This document shows, piece after piece, positions 26,858 to 35,369 of a stretch of 59,962 nucleotides of DNA (the first letter of the stretch is position 1; the number at the start of each line of letters is the position of its first letter). Under the pieces are notes generated by a model. That model saw nothing but the letters and a program-made list of their open reading frames with translations. It had not been told where the DNA came from and ran no database searches. The position numbers were made by a program, and so were the translations under genes. Source of the stretch: CAIOZA01 sp964464375 (lineage in GTDB: Bacteria > Bacteroidota > Ignavibacteria > Kapaibacteriales > UBA2268); contig CAYXFU010000020.1 in the NCBI GenBank assembly GCA_964464375.1, positions 1 to 59,962 of the forward strand, read 5' to 3'.

Positions 26858-29038
26858 CTATCTGACTTCTGCTGCGATTCCAACACTATCATCAGCTGGA
26901 TGAATCAGAGTTAGTTTCCCATCCGGTGCATTAGCTGCTAATAGCATTCCCTGAGATTCTAATCCCATCAATTTTGCCGGTTGCAAATTTGCAACAACAA
27001 CTACTAACTTTCCGATAAGCTCTTCAGGTTTGTAATGTTCGGCTATACCGGCAAGAATCTGCCTTCTTTCGTTACCAAGATCAATCTGGAGTTTAATGAG
27101 CTTCTTTGATTTAGGAACATTTTCAGCTTCTAGAATCCGTGCAGTCCTGAGTTTGATTTTTTTAAAATCATCGATTGTGATTAAATCTGTTATACTTGTT
27201 TCCGCAGCAACCATTTTTGATTTTTCTATATTGTCGCCAAGCTTTAAAATTTGGTTTTGAACCGTTTCATCTTCAATTTTTACAAATAGAAGTTCAGGTT
27301 TATTAAGTTGAGATCCTTGAGCAAGATTAAGCTTTGATGCATTAGCCCAATAATTAACATGTTTAGGATTTGTATTGGCTTCACCTGTATTAGAATCCTG
27401 AGCTAAAGCTTCAAATATTTTTTTTGAGGTAAATGGAAGAATGGGAGCGAAAATTACAGCTATTGAATATATAAGATTACAACAGATAAACAGAGTCTTT
27501 GCGCATTTTTCAGGGTCACTCTTGGAAGTCTTCCAGGGTTCTTCATCATTGAAATATTTATTTGCTGCTCTGGCTATATTCATAGTCTCGGTTAAAGCGT
27601 CGCGAAATCTAAAGCGGTTATAATTATCAAAAATAAGATTGATTCCATCGTTTAGCGACCTTACTAATTTGAAATCATTTTCAGTAATAATATCATTGTA
27701 TTCTGGAACGTAGTCCATATTGTCTACAATTTTATTCCATTCCTCCAGAATAGGCTTATACTTTTCGGATAATACAGGTACTTTAGAATCATATTGTTTT
27801 GATACAAAATGTGCAGTTCTGTTGACAAAATTGCCAACTATATCAGCAAGTTCATTATTGTTTCTTGCCTGAAAATCTTTCCAGGTAAAGTCTGCATCCT
27901 TTGTCTCAGGGAAACTCATGGCTAGCGTATATCTTAGAGCATCGATATAATTTGATTCAGGGAAGTCAACAAGGAAATCCTTAAGATCAATACTCCAGTT
28001 TCGTGATTTAGAGAACTTCTGTCCTTCAAGATTCAGGAATTCATTTGCTGGAACATTATCGGGAAGAATATAATTTTCACCTCTTGCATGAAGCATTGCA
28101 GGGAAAATGAGAGTATGAAATACAATGTTATCTTTGCCAATGAAAGCTAAATAGCGGGTATCATTGTTTTGCCACCACTTCTTCCATTCATTAATATCCA
28201 GATTTTGCTCCTTTGCCCACACTTTGGTTGCAGTTATATATCCAAGAACAGCATCAAACCAAACATAGAGTGCCTTTCCTATGGCTTTGTCTTTGTCAAT
28301 ACCCGGAATATCGTCAATATGAACGCCCCAATCCAAATCACGGGTGATAGCTCGTTCGGCAAGTCCTTGCTTCATCCAGCTTCTGGTTTGTTGCAATACA
28401 TTGTCCTTCCAGTCATGAGAATGTCCTTCAATATATTTCTCCAGAAATTCCTGGAAAAGATTAAATTGAAGATACCAGTGTACTGTTCTCTTTACAACAG
28501 GAGTTTCACCCGATACAAGGCTTTTGGGGTTCTTGAGTTCAAGCTGGTTGTAGTATGCACCGCAACTATCGCACTGATCACCGCGAGCTTTATCGTAACT
28601 ACAGTTAGGGCATACACCTTCTACATATCTGTCTGGGAGAAACATCTTAGCTTTCGGATCGTAGAACTGTTCTTCTTCCTTATCCGTTAACAGACCTTTT
28701 TTAAGAAAATCACCAAAAAATTCTTTAGCTGTTTCGTGATGTTCTTTGATTGACGTTCTCGAAAATATATCGAAAGACATACCAAGCTTACCGAAAGCTT
28801 CCATATTTGCAAAATGATATTTATCGATAATGGCTTGAGGAGTTGTCTTCTCTTTGTCTGCGGCAATTGTTATTGCAACGCCATGTTCATCGGAACCGCA
28901 AACATATAGGACTTCTTCACCTTTTAATCTCAAATACCGTACATAAATATCAGCCGGCAGATATGCTCCTGCACAATGACCAAGGTGAATAAATCCATTA
29001 GCATAAGGCAGAGCAGAAGTTACAAGAGTTCTTTCCAT
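26858..29038 (-). CDS. metG: Methionyl-tRNA synthetase
   Basis: A 726-residue class I aminoacyl-tRNA synthetase. The Rossmann core starts with ALPYANGFIHLGH (the HIGH-type motif HLGH). A zinc knuckle with two Cys pairs (CPNCSYDKARGDQCDSC, about residues 146-162) places it in the zinc-containing MetRS type. The KMSKS-type loop is KFSKS (about 344-348). The anticodon-binding helical domain follows (about 390-560), and a C-terminal tRNA-binding OB-fold (about 620-726: TARILEAENVPKSKKL, LQPAKLMGLESQGMLLAA) mediates dimerisation and tRNA affinity. Length and order are normal for the long form. It is downstream of the RlpA gene on the same strand, with a 70-bp gap. Confidence 0.96.
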   Translation of the reverse strand: MERTLVTSALPYANGFIHLGHCAGAYLPADIYVRYLRLKGEEVLYVCGSDEHGVAITIAADKEKTTPQAIIDKYHFANMEAFGKLGMSFDIFSRTSIKEHHETAKEFFGDFLKKGLLTDKEEEQFYDPKAKMFLPDRYVEGVCPNCSYDKARGDQCDSCGAYYNQLELKNPKSLVSGETPVVKRTVHWYLQFNLFQEFLEKYIEGHSHDWKDNVLQQTRSWMKQGLAERAITRDLDWGVHIDDIPGIDKDKAIGKALYVWFDAVLGYITATKVWAKEQNLDINEWKKWWQNNDTRYLAFIGKDNIVFHTLIFPAMLHARGENYILPDNVPANEFLNLEGQKFSKSRNWSIDLKDFLVDFPESNYIDALRYTLAMSFPETKDADFTWKDFQARNNNELADIVGNFVNRTAHFVSKQYDSKVPVLSEKYKPILEEWNKIVDNMDYVPEYNDIITENDFKLVRSLNDGINLIFDNYNRFRFRDALTETMNIARAANKYFNDEEPWKTSKSDPEKCAKTLFICCNLIYSIAVIFAPILPFTSKKIFEALAQDSNTGEANTNPKHVNYWANASKLNLAQGSQLNKPELLFVKIEDETVQNQILKLGDNIEKSKMVAAETSITDLITIDDFKKIKLRTARILEAENVPKSKKLIKLQIDLGNERRQILAGIAEHYKPEELIGKLVVVVANLQPAKLMGLESQGMLLAANAPDGKLTLIHPADDSVGIAAEVR

Positions 29039-29108
29039 TAAATTATTCCTAGTTCAGATGATAATAAATCATACAAAAATACCAATAAAAAATTAAATAG
29101 AGTCAATA

Positions 29109-29584
29109 TCAGTTGTCAGATTCTTTTTTAAGAATTTCAATCTCAACTTCTATGATTCCTGCTCTGATCATATCCAGCTCTTCAGCCGCAATTCTTGAGA
29201 TATCAATTATTCTGTCCTTTTTATGAGGTCCACGGTCATTAATAATAATTATTACTGACTTATTATTATTAAGATTAGTAACTTTTACTCTGGTTCCAAA
29301 TGGTAGTGTCCTATGTGCACCTGTGAATGCAGTAGGATCGTAAGGCTGACCGCTTGCCGTGGATTTACCTGAGAATTTATTTGAGTAAAATGATGATTTA
29401 CCACGGAGTTTAGTAATTGAGGGCAGATTGTCAGAATCCTTAGAAGAGTCCGGTTCGATATAAAAAGACTCATGCAAAGGCTCTTCATTGGCAAATCGAA
29501 CACTTGAACTGCAAGATGAAAGCCAGATCAGACAAATAAATAAAAGAAAATATATAATGGATTTTTGAAGGAAAGGACTCTCAC
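29109..29584 (-). CDS. rlpA: RlpA-like septal lipoprotein, apparent 1-base frameshift in the signal peptide
   Basis: The RlpA double-psi beta-barrel domain is complete: SFYSNKFSGKSTASGQPYD, AHRTLPFGTRVKVTNL, VIIIINDRGPHKKDRIIDIS and the AAEELDM helix. RlpA proteins are lipoproteins that bind or cleave denuded glycan strands at the septum. The domain frame has no ATG, GTG or TTG start before the TTG at 29477, yet upstream it encodes a hydrophobic run and lipobox (FLLFICLIWLSSC). A GTG at 29582-29584 overlaps the stop of the guanylyltransferase gene by 4 bp and enters this frame if one A is added to the five-A run (T-run at 29562-29566). This restores MRVLSFKKSIIYFLLF plus the lipobox. I therefore annotate one gene with a probable indel error or slippage site. 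Confidence 0.75.
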
Positions 29585-30693
29585 AGAAAATTATTAATTT
29601 GTTTACGTTTCATATAATTTACAATTTCCTGAACATCATTTGATTTGCCTCTTTTGCAGATCAACAATGATTCATCGCTATCGATTACTATAAGATTTTC
29701 TACGCCTTCAACTCCAATTAGTCTTTCACCACCGATAATAAGACTGTTGGATATATTCAAAGCAACTACTTCACCAATCAAAACATTATTGCGGGCATCC
29801 TTCATCATCATTCTGTGAAGTTCATCCCATGTTCCCAGATCACTCCAGCCAAAAGAAGACTCTATGACATAAACATTCTCAGCTTTTTCAAGGATAGCAT
29901 AATCCATAGATTCCGCCTGCATTTGAAGATATGCATCATTAACTGTATCTTTAAACATATCCAAACCAACAGTCTTTTGAATAATTTTAAAGAGGCTGTT
30001 CTGATCGGGAAGAAACTTCTCAAAAGCAGACCAAAATGTATCTACCCTGAGAACAAAAATACCACAGTTCCAAAGGAAATCACCTGAATCGATGAATCGC
30101 TTTGCTGTATCTATATCGGGTTTTTCTGCAAAAGTTGATGTATGATTAACTGAATTTTCATATTTAATGTGCAAATCAATGCTATCCGGTTCCTTTTGTA
30201 TGTATCCATACGCAGTCTCAGGTCTGGAGGGTGATATCCCGATAGTTACAATTCCCTTGGTGTCATGAGCAACTTTGCCTGCCAGATCCAGACTATTCTG
30301 AAACTCTCTTACGTTACTGATATGATGGTCAGCAGGGAATGCCATCATTACAGTATCGGGCTGAATTTTAAGCTTGAGCGATGTAAGAGCTAGTGCGAGA
30401 CATGGTGCAGTGTTTTTCGGGAATGGCTCTAGAATAAAATTTTCCTGTGGAATCATTGGAAGCTGCTCGGTAACAAGCTCTATGAAATACTCAGAGGTTA
30501 CAATATAAATGTCCTCCGCTTTAAAAAAGGGAAGAAGATACATCACAGTATTCTGAATCATACTGCCTTCACCAATTAGATGCAGAAATTGCTTTGGGGT
30601 TTTCTCTGTACTTTTGGGCCAGAGTTTGGGTCCGGCACCACCAGCCATTATTACTGCAATTGCTTTGTAATTATCTGAACTTGTATTTTCCAT
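29581..30693 (-). CDS. manC: Mannose-1-phosphate guanylyltransferase
   Basis: A 370-residue nucleotidyltransferase that makes GDP-mannose from mannose-1-phosphate and GTP for glycan synthesis. Motifs are AVIMAGGAGPKLWPKS (the signature loop, residues 13-28), then TPKQFL (33-38), FPADHH (about 118-123), FAEKPD and FLWNCGIFVLR (about 205-215). It is the short, single-domain form with no isomerase cupin at the C-terminus. The signature loop reads GPKLWP where most members have G-T/S-R-L/F-W-P, a conservative Arg-to-Lys change. Its stop codon overlaps the GTG proposed as start of the RlpA gene. It is divergent from the GldM-like locus across 518 bp. Confidence 0.9.
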   Translation of the reverse strand: MENTSSDNYKAIAVIMAGGAGPKLWPKSTEKTPKQFLHLIGEGSMIQNTVMYLLPFFKAEDIYIVTSEYFIELVTEQLPMIPQENFILEPFPKNTAPCLALALTSLKLKIQPDTVMMAFPADHHISNVREFQNSLDLAGKVAHDTKGIVTIGISPSRPETAYGYIQKEPDSIDLHIKYENSVNHTSTFAEKPDIDTAKRFIDSGDFLWNCGIFVLRVDTFWSAFEKFLPDQNSLFKIIQKTVGLDMFKDTVNDAYLQMQAESMDYAILEKAENVYVIESSFGWSDLGTWDELHRMMMKDARNNVLIGEVVALNISNSLIIGGERLIGVEGVENLIVIDSDESLLICKRGKSNDVQEIVNYMKRKQINNFL

Positions 30694-31211
30694 AACAAAA
30701 ATTATTTTTTATTGCAAAACTACATATAAAAAGTCAATTATGAACATTCCAATTTTGAAATAATCGGCAATAGTTTGTTATGAATTAATCTTTAAATATA
30801 TTATATTGGCATTGATAAAATTTTATATTGCAAAAGAATAATGTTTTTGAACAAGATAATTAAGTTTTATTGCAAATTAAATTGATCGATTTATAAGCTA
30901 AATTTATTTTTGTAGTATTTTTAACCACAAAAAAATCAATGCTTCTACTATTTTTATACTTGACTTTATACTATATATTGAACATTGTAGAAGTGTTAAA
31001 AGTAGTATTTTTTAACATATCTGCAATATTGGAAGCAAATACGAAAATAATTATAAAAATATCGTATTTATTTTTTTCTAAATAGCTAAAAATTGAATAT
31101 TTTGTAAAACTTTGAATCCCCAACTTGATATTGATTTAAAGTGCTGAATTCGGAACATTTTGTAATAAGAAATTTACTCAAATTATTAAAAAAATATAAG
31201 GAAGAGAAGAA
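30694..31211. other. 518-bp AT-rich regulatory region upstream of the GldM-like locus
   Basis: No ORF or known RNA is evident. A near-perfect direct repeat, GTAGTATTTTTAAC at 30912-30925 and the same with one extra T at 31002-31016, is spaced about 90 bp apart. An inverted pair, CTTCTAC at 30942-30948 and GTAGAAG at 30987-30993, lies between the copies. The region must hold the promoters of manC (-) and of the four-gene locus (+). The purine run AAGGAAGAGAAG at about 31199-31210 precedes the ATG at 31212 as ribosome-binding site. Confidence 0.4.
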
Positions 31212-33539
31212 ATGGGAAAAGGAGGCGGCGCAGGTAAAGTTTATTTCGTGTTGTATCTAGCTGTTGTGCTCGAACTTCTTATCATCATCGTTGAACGCGA
31301 TGAAGCTGAAGAAGGGCTACTCAAGAAGCAACGTGAAACGATGAAAATTGTGGAAAGTATTCTTTCCCAGTTGCAGTCGGGTGCTGGTACAGAAGGCATA
31401 AACACAAGGCCACAGGATGAAATTACCATTCCTGAAGCAGGCATCAACATTAAAGAATTGATTGGTGCTGATGTTAAGTCATTTCGTAAATATATTGTAG
31501 AAGTGGGTGTGACCGATATTGCCGGCGAATTAAAGAAGCGGGAAGGTGAGCCGCAGAAGGAATATGCCGAACGACTGGATAAGTTAATTTCCCTGGGTAA
31601 TGTTGAGGAGATTGAATACCAGATATTCTTTAATTCCAGTTCCGATCCGAATAATGCTCCTCTTTTCCCTAGTGAGCAAGATATTAAGGCTAAAGGATAT
31701 GAGTTTTCAAAAATGGCACCAGGGCAAGCAATTCAGGCTCCTGACGGTTCTAGCTGGGAATTCTTATCTTTAAGAAAGCTCAAGCTGGACAGCCGTAAAA
31801 TTATGGATAAAATTACAGACTTTAATAATATTAACCTTACTGCGGTTGAACCTATCTACCCCAGAGAATCTGAATTGACAATTGGTGCTATTTATGCACC
31901 ACCTGATAAGCAAGACAGTGTCTTTTATTATTCAAACAAGGAAACAGGAACAGCAATCAATTCGACTACTTCGACTCTGATCAGACGTTCTTTTGTTGTT
32001 AACTTCCAGCCACCAAGAAGAGCAGGCTGGTTTAAACTTAGATTCGCATCCAGAACTAACAGAATTCTAGGTGTTCATAGTGGTGTTTCACCAACTAACA
32101 TTCCAGATGAAGCTAACATCAACATTGGAACTGTTTCTTTGACAGCTAAAGACTTGAAAAAGGTTCTTAAAGAGCTTACTATCAAACTAGAAAGATACAA
32201 TCCACCAACCTTTGAACTTCTGGCTGTTAGTGGTAATTTAGTTGAATATGAGAAAAAACTATTGGCATCATTAGAAAAAGCAAAATTAGATGATAATCCA
32301 AATGAAGCGGCAAGTAAAATCAGACTTTATAATTATATCGTCAGACTTCTTGCTCCTGGTCAATCTATAAACTTTGAACAGAACAAAGGAAGCATAGAAT
32401 TTAACGTTCGTGTAATTCTTCCAGAAATCAGACAGGCTAAACCTGAATTGGTTATGCCAACATTTACGGCTACATTTGATAAACTACCTGCAGTATTTGA
32501 ATTCACTGCATCTCCGTGGATGGGTAATAACGTTCTTGATGGTAAAGTTATCGATGCTTCTAATGCAACTGTAGCTAGAATTGCATTCAAGCCTGTTGAT
32601 GAAATCAATCCAGCAGTTCCTAAACCTGATATGGGTAAGAAACGTGATTATCGTGCTACTGTTGATCAGGCTTTATCACCAGGAAGATACACTTTCATAG
32701 TAACTCATAGAGTTAGTGGACAGCAAAGAGAAGATCAGGGCGAATTGCAGGTATTCCCATCACGTTTGACAGAAAACAGTGAAAAATTGATTAATGCAAG
32801 AATGGAAGTTCTTTACTTCGGAAGTTCGTTCCCGTTAATGAATCCTGAACCGAGTTCTGGTGGAAAGATTAAACCAGATCAATTCAGAATGTATCTGTCA
32901 ACTGATAAAAACAGCCAACCAGTTCCAATGTCAGGCTTATCCTTAACAAGAGATAATACTATCTTCTTTGATTGTGCTGTGAAAACTGCTACTTTGAAGA
33001 TTACATGGAAACAGCCATATACTGACAATGAAATTGACTTGTATCCTGCTAATACTAAGAATGTGAGACAGCAGACTCCAACCATCAATACCGGTGATGC
33101 TCAAACATCTTCAGAATTAATTGGTACTAACAGACTCAGAGTAACGATTAAAAATGTCAGAATTGCAAAACCACTTGATGGTAGTAAGGGTGAAACAGCT
33201 CAGGCACAGATAAGCTTTGATGTCGATAAAAAAGTAAATCTCTCAGGCATGCAGGGTGTTGAACTTTATTCTGAGCCAACAATTGTCCAGGATGGAGATG
33301 GTTATAAAGTTGTATTTGAACTCAATGTCAACCTTCCTAAGGGTGTTGATATGGTCAAGGGTACAGCATCAGTAAGAGTTCTTGCAAGAGCTAAGAACAA
33401 TTGTAATTCTGAGTTGGTTTCCAGTCAGGAATCAAAAACGATTAATGCAAATATCAGTTTTGAAGCACCACAAACTGGTAGAGGTGGTCGTAGTGGCGGA
33501 GGTGGCGGAGGTGGTACACCCCGTGGCGGCAGAAAATAA
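31212..33539 (+). CDS. GldM/PorM-like inner-membrane-anchored periplasmic protein (candidate T9SS component)
   Basis: A 775-residue protein. A short Gly/Lys-rich cytoplasmic tail (MGKGGGAGK) is followed by one transmembrane helix (residues 10-27) with a buried Glu21, and no signal cleavage site. A charged helical segment (28-55) and several periplasmic domains follow: a helical/alpha-beta part (about 70-260), a duplicated-looking region, Ig-like beta-sandwich segments (about 390-520, 640-750), and a Gly/Arg-rich tail (about 755-775). A single N-terminal helix with a stacked periplasmic shaft is the architecture of GldM/PorM, the T9SS periplasm-spanning rotor shaft of about 515 residues. I see no decisive signature, and this protein is much longer. 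Downstream genes encode two barrel proteins and a VWA-OmpA protein, and T9SS cargo is encoded nearby, which supports the idea. Confidence 0.55.
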   Translation: MGKGGGAGKVYFVLYLAVVLELLIIIVERDEAEEGLLKKQRETMKIVESILSQLQSGAGTEGINTRPQDEITIPEAGINIKELIGADVKSFRKYIVEVGVTDIAGELKKREGEPQKEYAERLDKLISLGNVEEIEYQIFFNSSSDPNNAPLFPSEQDIKAKGYEFSKMAPGQAIQAPDGSSWEFLSLRKLKLDSRKIMDKITDFNNINLTAVEPIYPRESELTIGAIYAPPDKQDSVFYYSNKETGTAINSTTSTLIRRSFVVNFQPPRRAGWFKLRFASRTNRILGVHSGVSPTNIPDEANINIGTVSLTAKDLKKVLKELTIKLERYNPPTFELLAVSGNLVEYEKKLLASLEKAKLDDNPNEAASKIRLYNYIVRLLAPGQSINFEQNKGSIEFNVRVILPEIRQAKPELVMPTFTATFDKLPAVFEFTASPWMGNNVLDGKVIDASNATVARIAFKPVDEINPAVPKPDMGKKRDYRATVDQALSPGRYTFIVTHRVSGQQREDQGELQVFPSRLTENSEKLINARMEVLYFGSSFPLMNPEPSSGGKIKPDQFRMYLSTDKNSQPVPMSGLSLTRDNTIFFDCAVKTATLKITWKQPYTDNEIDLYPANTKNVRQQTPTINTGDAQTSSELIGTNRLRVTIKNVRIAKPLDGSKGETAQAQISFDVDKKVNLSGMQGVELYSEPTIVQDGDGYKVVFELNVNLPKGVDMVKGTASVRVLARAKNNCNSELVSSQESKTINANISFEAPQTGRGGRSGGGGGGGTPRGGRK

Positions 33540-33606
33540 ATGATTTTATTAATGATTCTTGACTTACAATTAATTAATTAGTGAATAGATTTTAAGGGAA
33601 AAATAA

Positions 33607-35331
33607 ATGAATAGTAAACTAAAAGCGATTCTTAGCTTCTTGCTGATGGGATTCTTTGCCTCAGAACTTATTTTCGCGCAATCGGTAGAACCCTCAAGGC
33701 AAGAGCTGGAAAACGTACTTAGCCGTTTTTTAAACTATAGATTCGGTACTGTATCGATTTATAAAGTAAAAAATATAAGCGATATTAAAAGAGCACTGAA
33801 AACTACTAGTGAAGTAGGTGCCGGCAAAAAAGAAGCCGAAGAATTAATGAAAAGCCTAGAACCTGTTGTTGTCTCAGTGATTACAAGAGGCGTTGAAGCC
33901 GGTGATCCTTGCGATAAAATTCGTGAAGATATGTTAAATCAGGGATTAATCCCACCGGAAGCTGCAGTATTTGAAAAAATATGTTCGGGTATGAAATCAG
34001 GTAGTAACGTTCAGGATTTAGTGGAGAACGCATACCTTATTACAACCAGACCAACAAGAGGCCAAATACCTAATACTGTAATTGCTTTGATAATTTCTGA
34101 TCGTCTTGGAGATGATCTTGAGAAGAATCTAAGAACCAGAGCTACTAGTGATATATATACCAATGAAGAACTGAAAGCATTCAAACTTGATACAACATTC
34201 AGCTCTTCAAATTTACACGACCTGATGGTTAATGCAATTATGCAGGGTAACATCGAGAATAAAACTCTTGATGCTCAGGGTATTGGTAAAGCAGAATGGT
34301 TTGCACCAAGGGTTTACGGTAAAACATTTTCATTGATTGGCAGTGAGACTGATATCACACCCTCAGATGTGCAGAAATTCATGAGAATTTCCGAAGGTCA
34401 GGCTTTAGATTATGGTACAAAATCCAATGAAGTTATCGCCAGCTTGGATCTTATCAGCTGGAAGAGATATGCTAAATCAACCTACACTGATAATGCCGGT
34501 AATTTAATTGTTGATTCGTCTGCTAATTCAAATGATGGTTTACCAATTTTTGGTATTGAATTGAAATATGGTGCTGATAACATCAGCTATCCATCTTTCT
34601 GGAGTGAGAGAATGACATTGAGTGCTTTATGGCAAAGTGTTAAACTTGGTATCATACTCCCAACTGATGGCTGGTCTGCAATGACATCTTCTGTTTATAA
34701 CATAGATCGTAAGCTTACCAACGGTGGTGTTGGTTTGTCAGGAACATTTGATTTTCCTTTCAAAGTCGTGCCACAAAGCGGAGTGTTTAAATTATCAGGA
34801 AATTATGTTTTTGGCGATGCAAATGCACCATCATATAAGAACAGAAATATTAGTGATCCGGATGCTTATGATTTAGCAACAGGTGGTACAGATTATTTGC
34901 TACGAACAGATGTTCAGTTGCACTATACATTCGGTGTTGCAATTGATAATGATTATTGGTTCAGATTTGGAATCGGTGGAACAATATATGCCGCTGAAAG
35001 TTGGAATTATAGTAAAATACCAAATACAGATCCTAATAGTGAATTTGCAAACAAACTGGTCTATTCCAAATCCGGCTCTGAAACGGTCGGAGGTCTATCC
35101 GGTAAAATCGAATTTTTGTCAAAGAATATAACAACACCATTCGGTGGAAGTGTTCAATACTTTGATGAAGCTTTAGGACTAAATGTCTGGCTGCAGATAC
35201 CTGTAGTTGAAAATTTATTTGCAATCAGACTCGATGCCAGCGGATATATAGTAGCATTTCGCGGTACTCCACATGCTTGGGAGAATCAATCGGTGTTTAT
35301 ACCACAGGCACGTTTTATTATTAATTTCTAA
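33607..35331 (+). CDS. Outer-membrane barrel protein with helical periplasmic N-terminal domain
   Basis: A 574-residue protein with a Sec signal peptide (about 1-24, ending IFAQS). It has a mainly helical N-terminal domain (about 28-225, including QELENVLSRFL and two Cys residues near 100 and 120 that could pair) and a C-terminal beta-barrel (about 260-574) rich in Gly/aromatic strands. It ends with RFIINF, whose last Phe is the classical outer-membrane assembly signal. It follows the GldM-like gene by 67 bp and precedes another barrel gene by 38 bp. No known family is recognised. The layout suggests a barrel whose periplasmic domain contacts the shaft protein; this is inference from context. 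Confidence 0.65.
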   Translation: MNSKLKAILSFLLMGFFASELIFAQSVEPSRQELENVLSRFLNYRFGTVSIYKVKNISDIKRALKTTSEVGAGKKEAEELMKSLEPVVVSVITRGVEAGDPCDKIREDMLNQGLIPPEAAVFEKICSGMKSGSNVQDLVENAYLITTRPTRGQIPNTVIALIISDRLGDDLEKNLRTRATSDIYTNEELKAFKLDTTFSSSNLHDLMVNAIMQGNIENKTLDAQGIGKAEWFAPRVYGKTFSLIGSETDITPSDVQKFMRISEGQALDYGTKSNEVIASLDLISWKRYAKSTYTDNAGNLIVDSSANSNDGLPIFGIELKYGADNISYPSFWSERMTLSALWQSVKLGIILPTDGWSAMTSSVYNIDRKLTNGGVGLSGTFDFPFKVVPQSGVFKLSGNYVFGDANAPSYKNRNISDPDAYDLATGGTDYLLRTDVQLHYTFGVAIDNDYWFRFGIGGTIYAAESWNYSKIPNTDPNSEFANKLVYSKSGSETVGGLSGKIEFLSKNITTPFGGSVQYFDEALGLNVWLQIPVVENLFAIRLDASGYIVAFRGTPHAWENQSVFIPQARFIINF

Positions 35332-35369
35332 TTAAATTTGATTAAACATCGGAAGAAAAGGCAAAAATT

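Noticed and set aside
28169..28690. Open frame of 173 codons on the plus strand inside metG
   Set aside because: It lies wholly antisense to a firmly identified essential gene, has no ribosome-binding site or recognisable domain, and arises from codon bias in metG.
30594..30660. Arg-to-Lys change in the signature loop of mannose-1-phosphate guanylyltransferase (GPKLWP)
   Set aside because: It is conservative and all other motifs are intact, so loss of activity is not supported; kept as a note in the entry.
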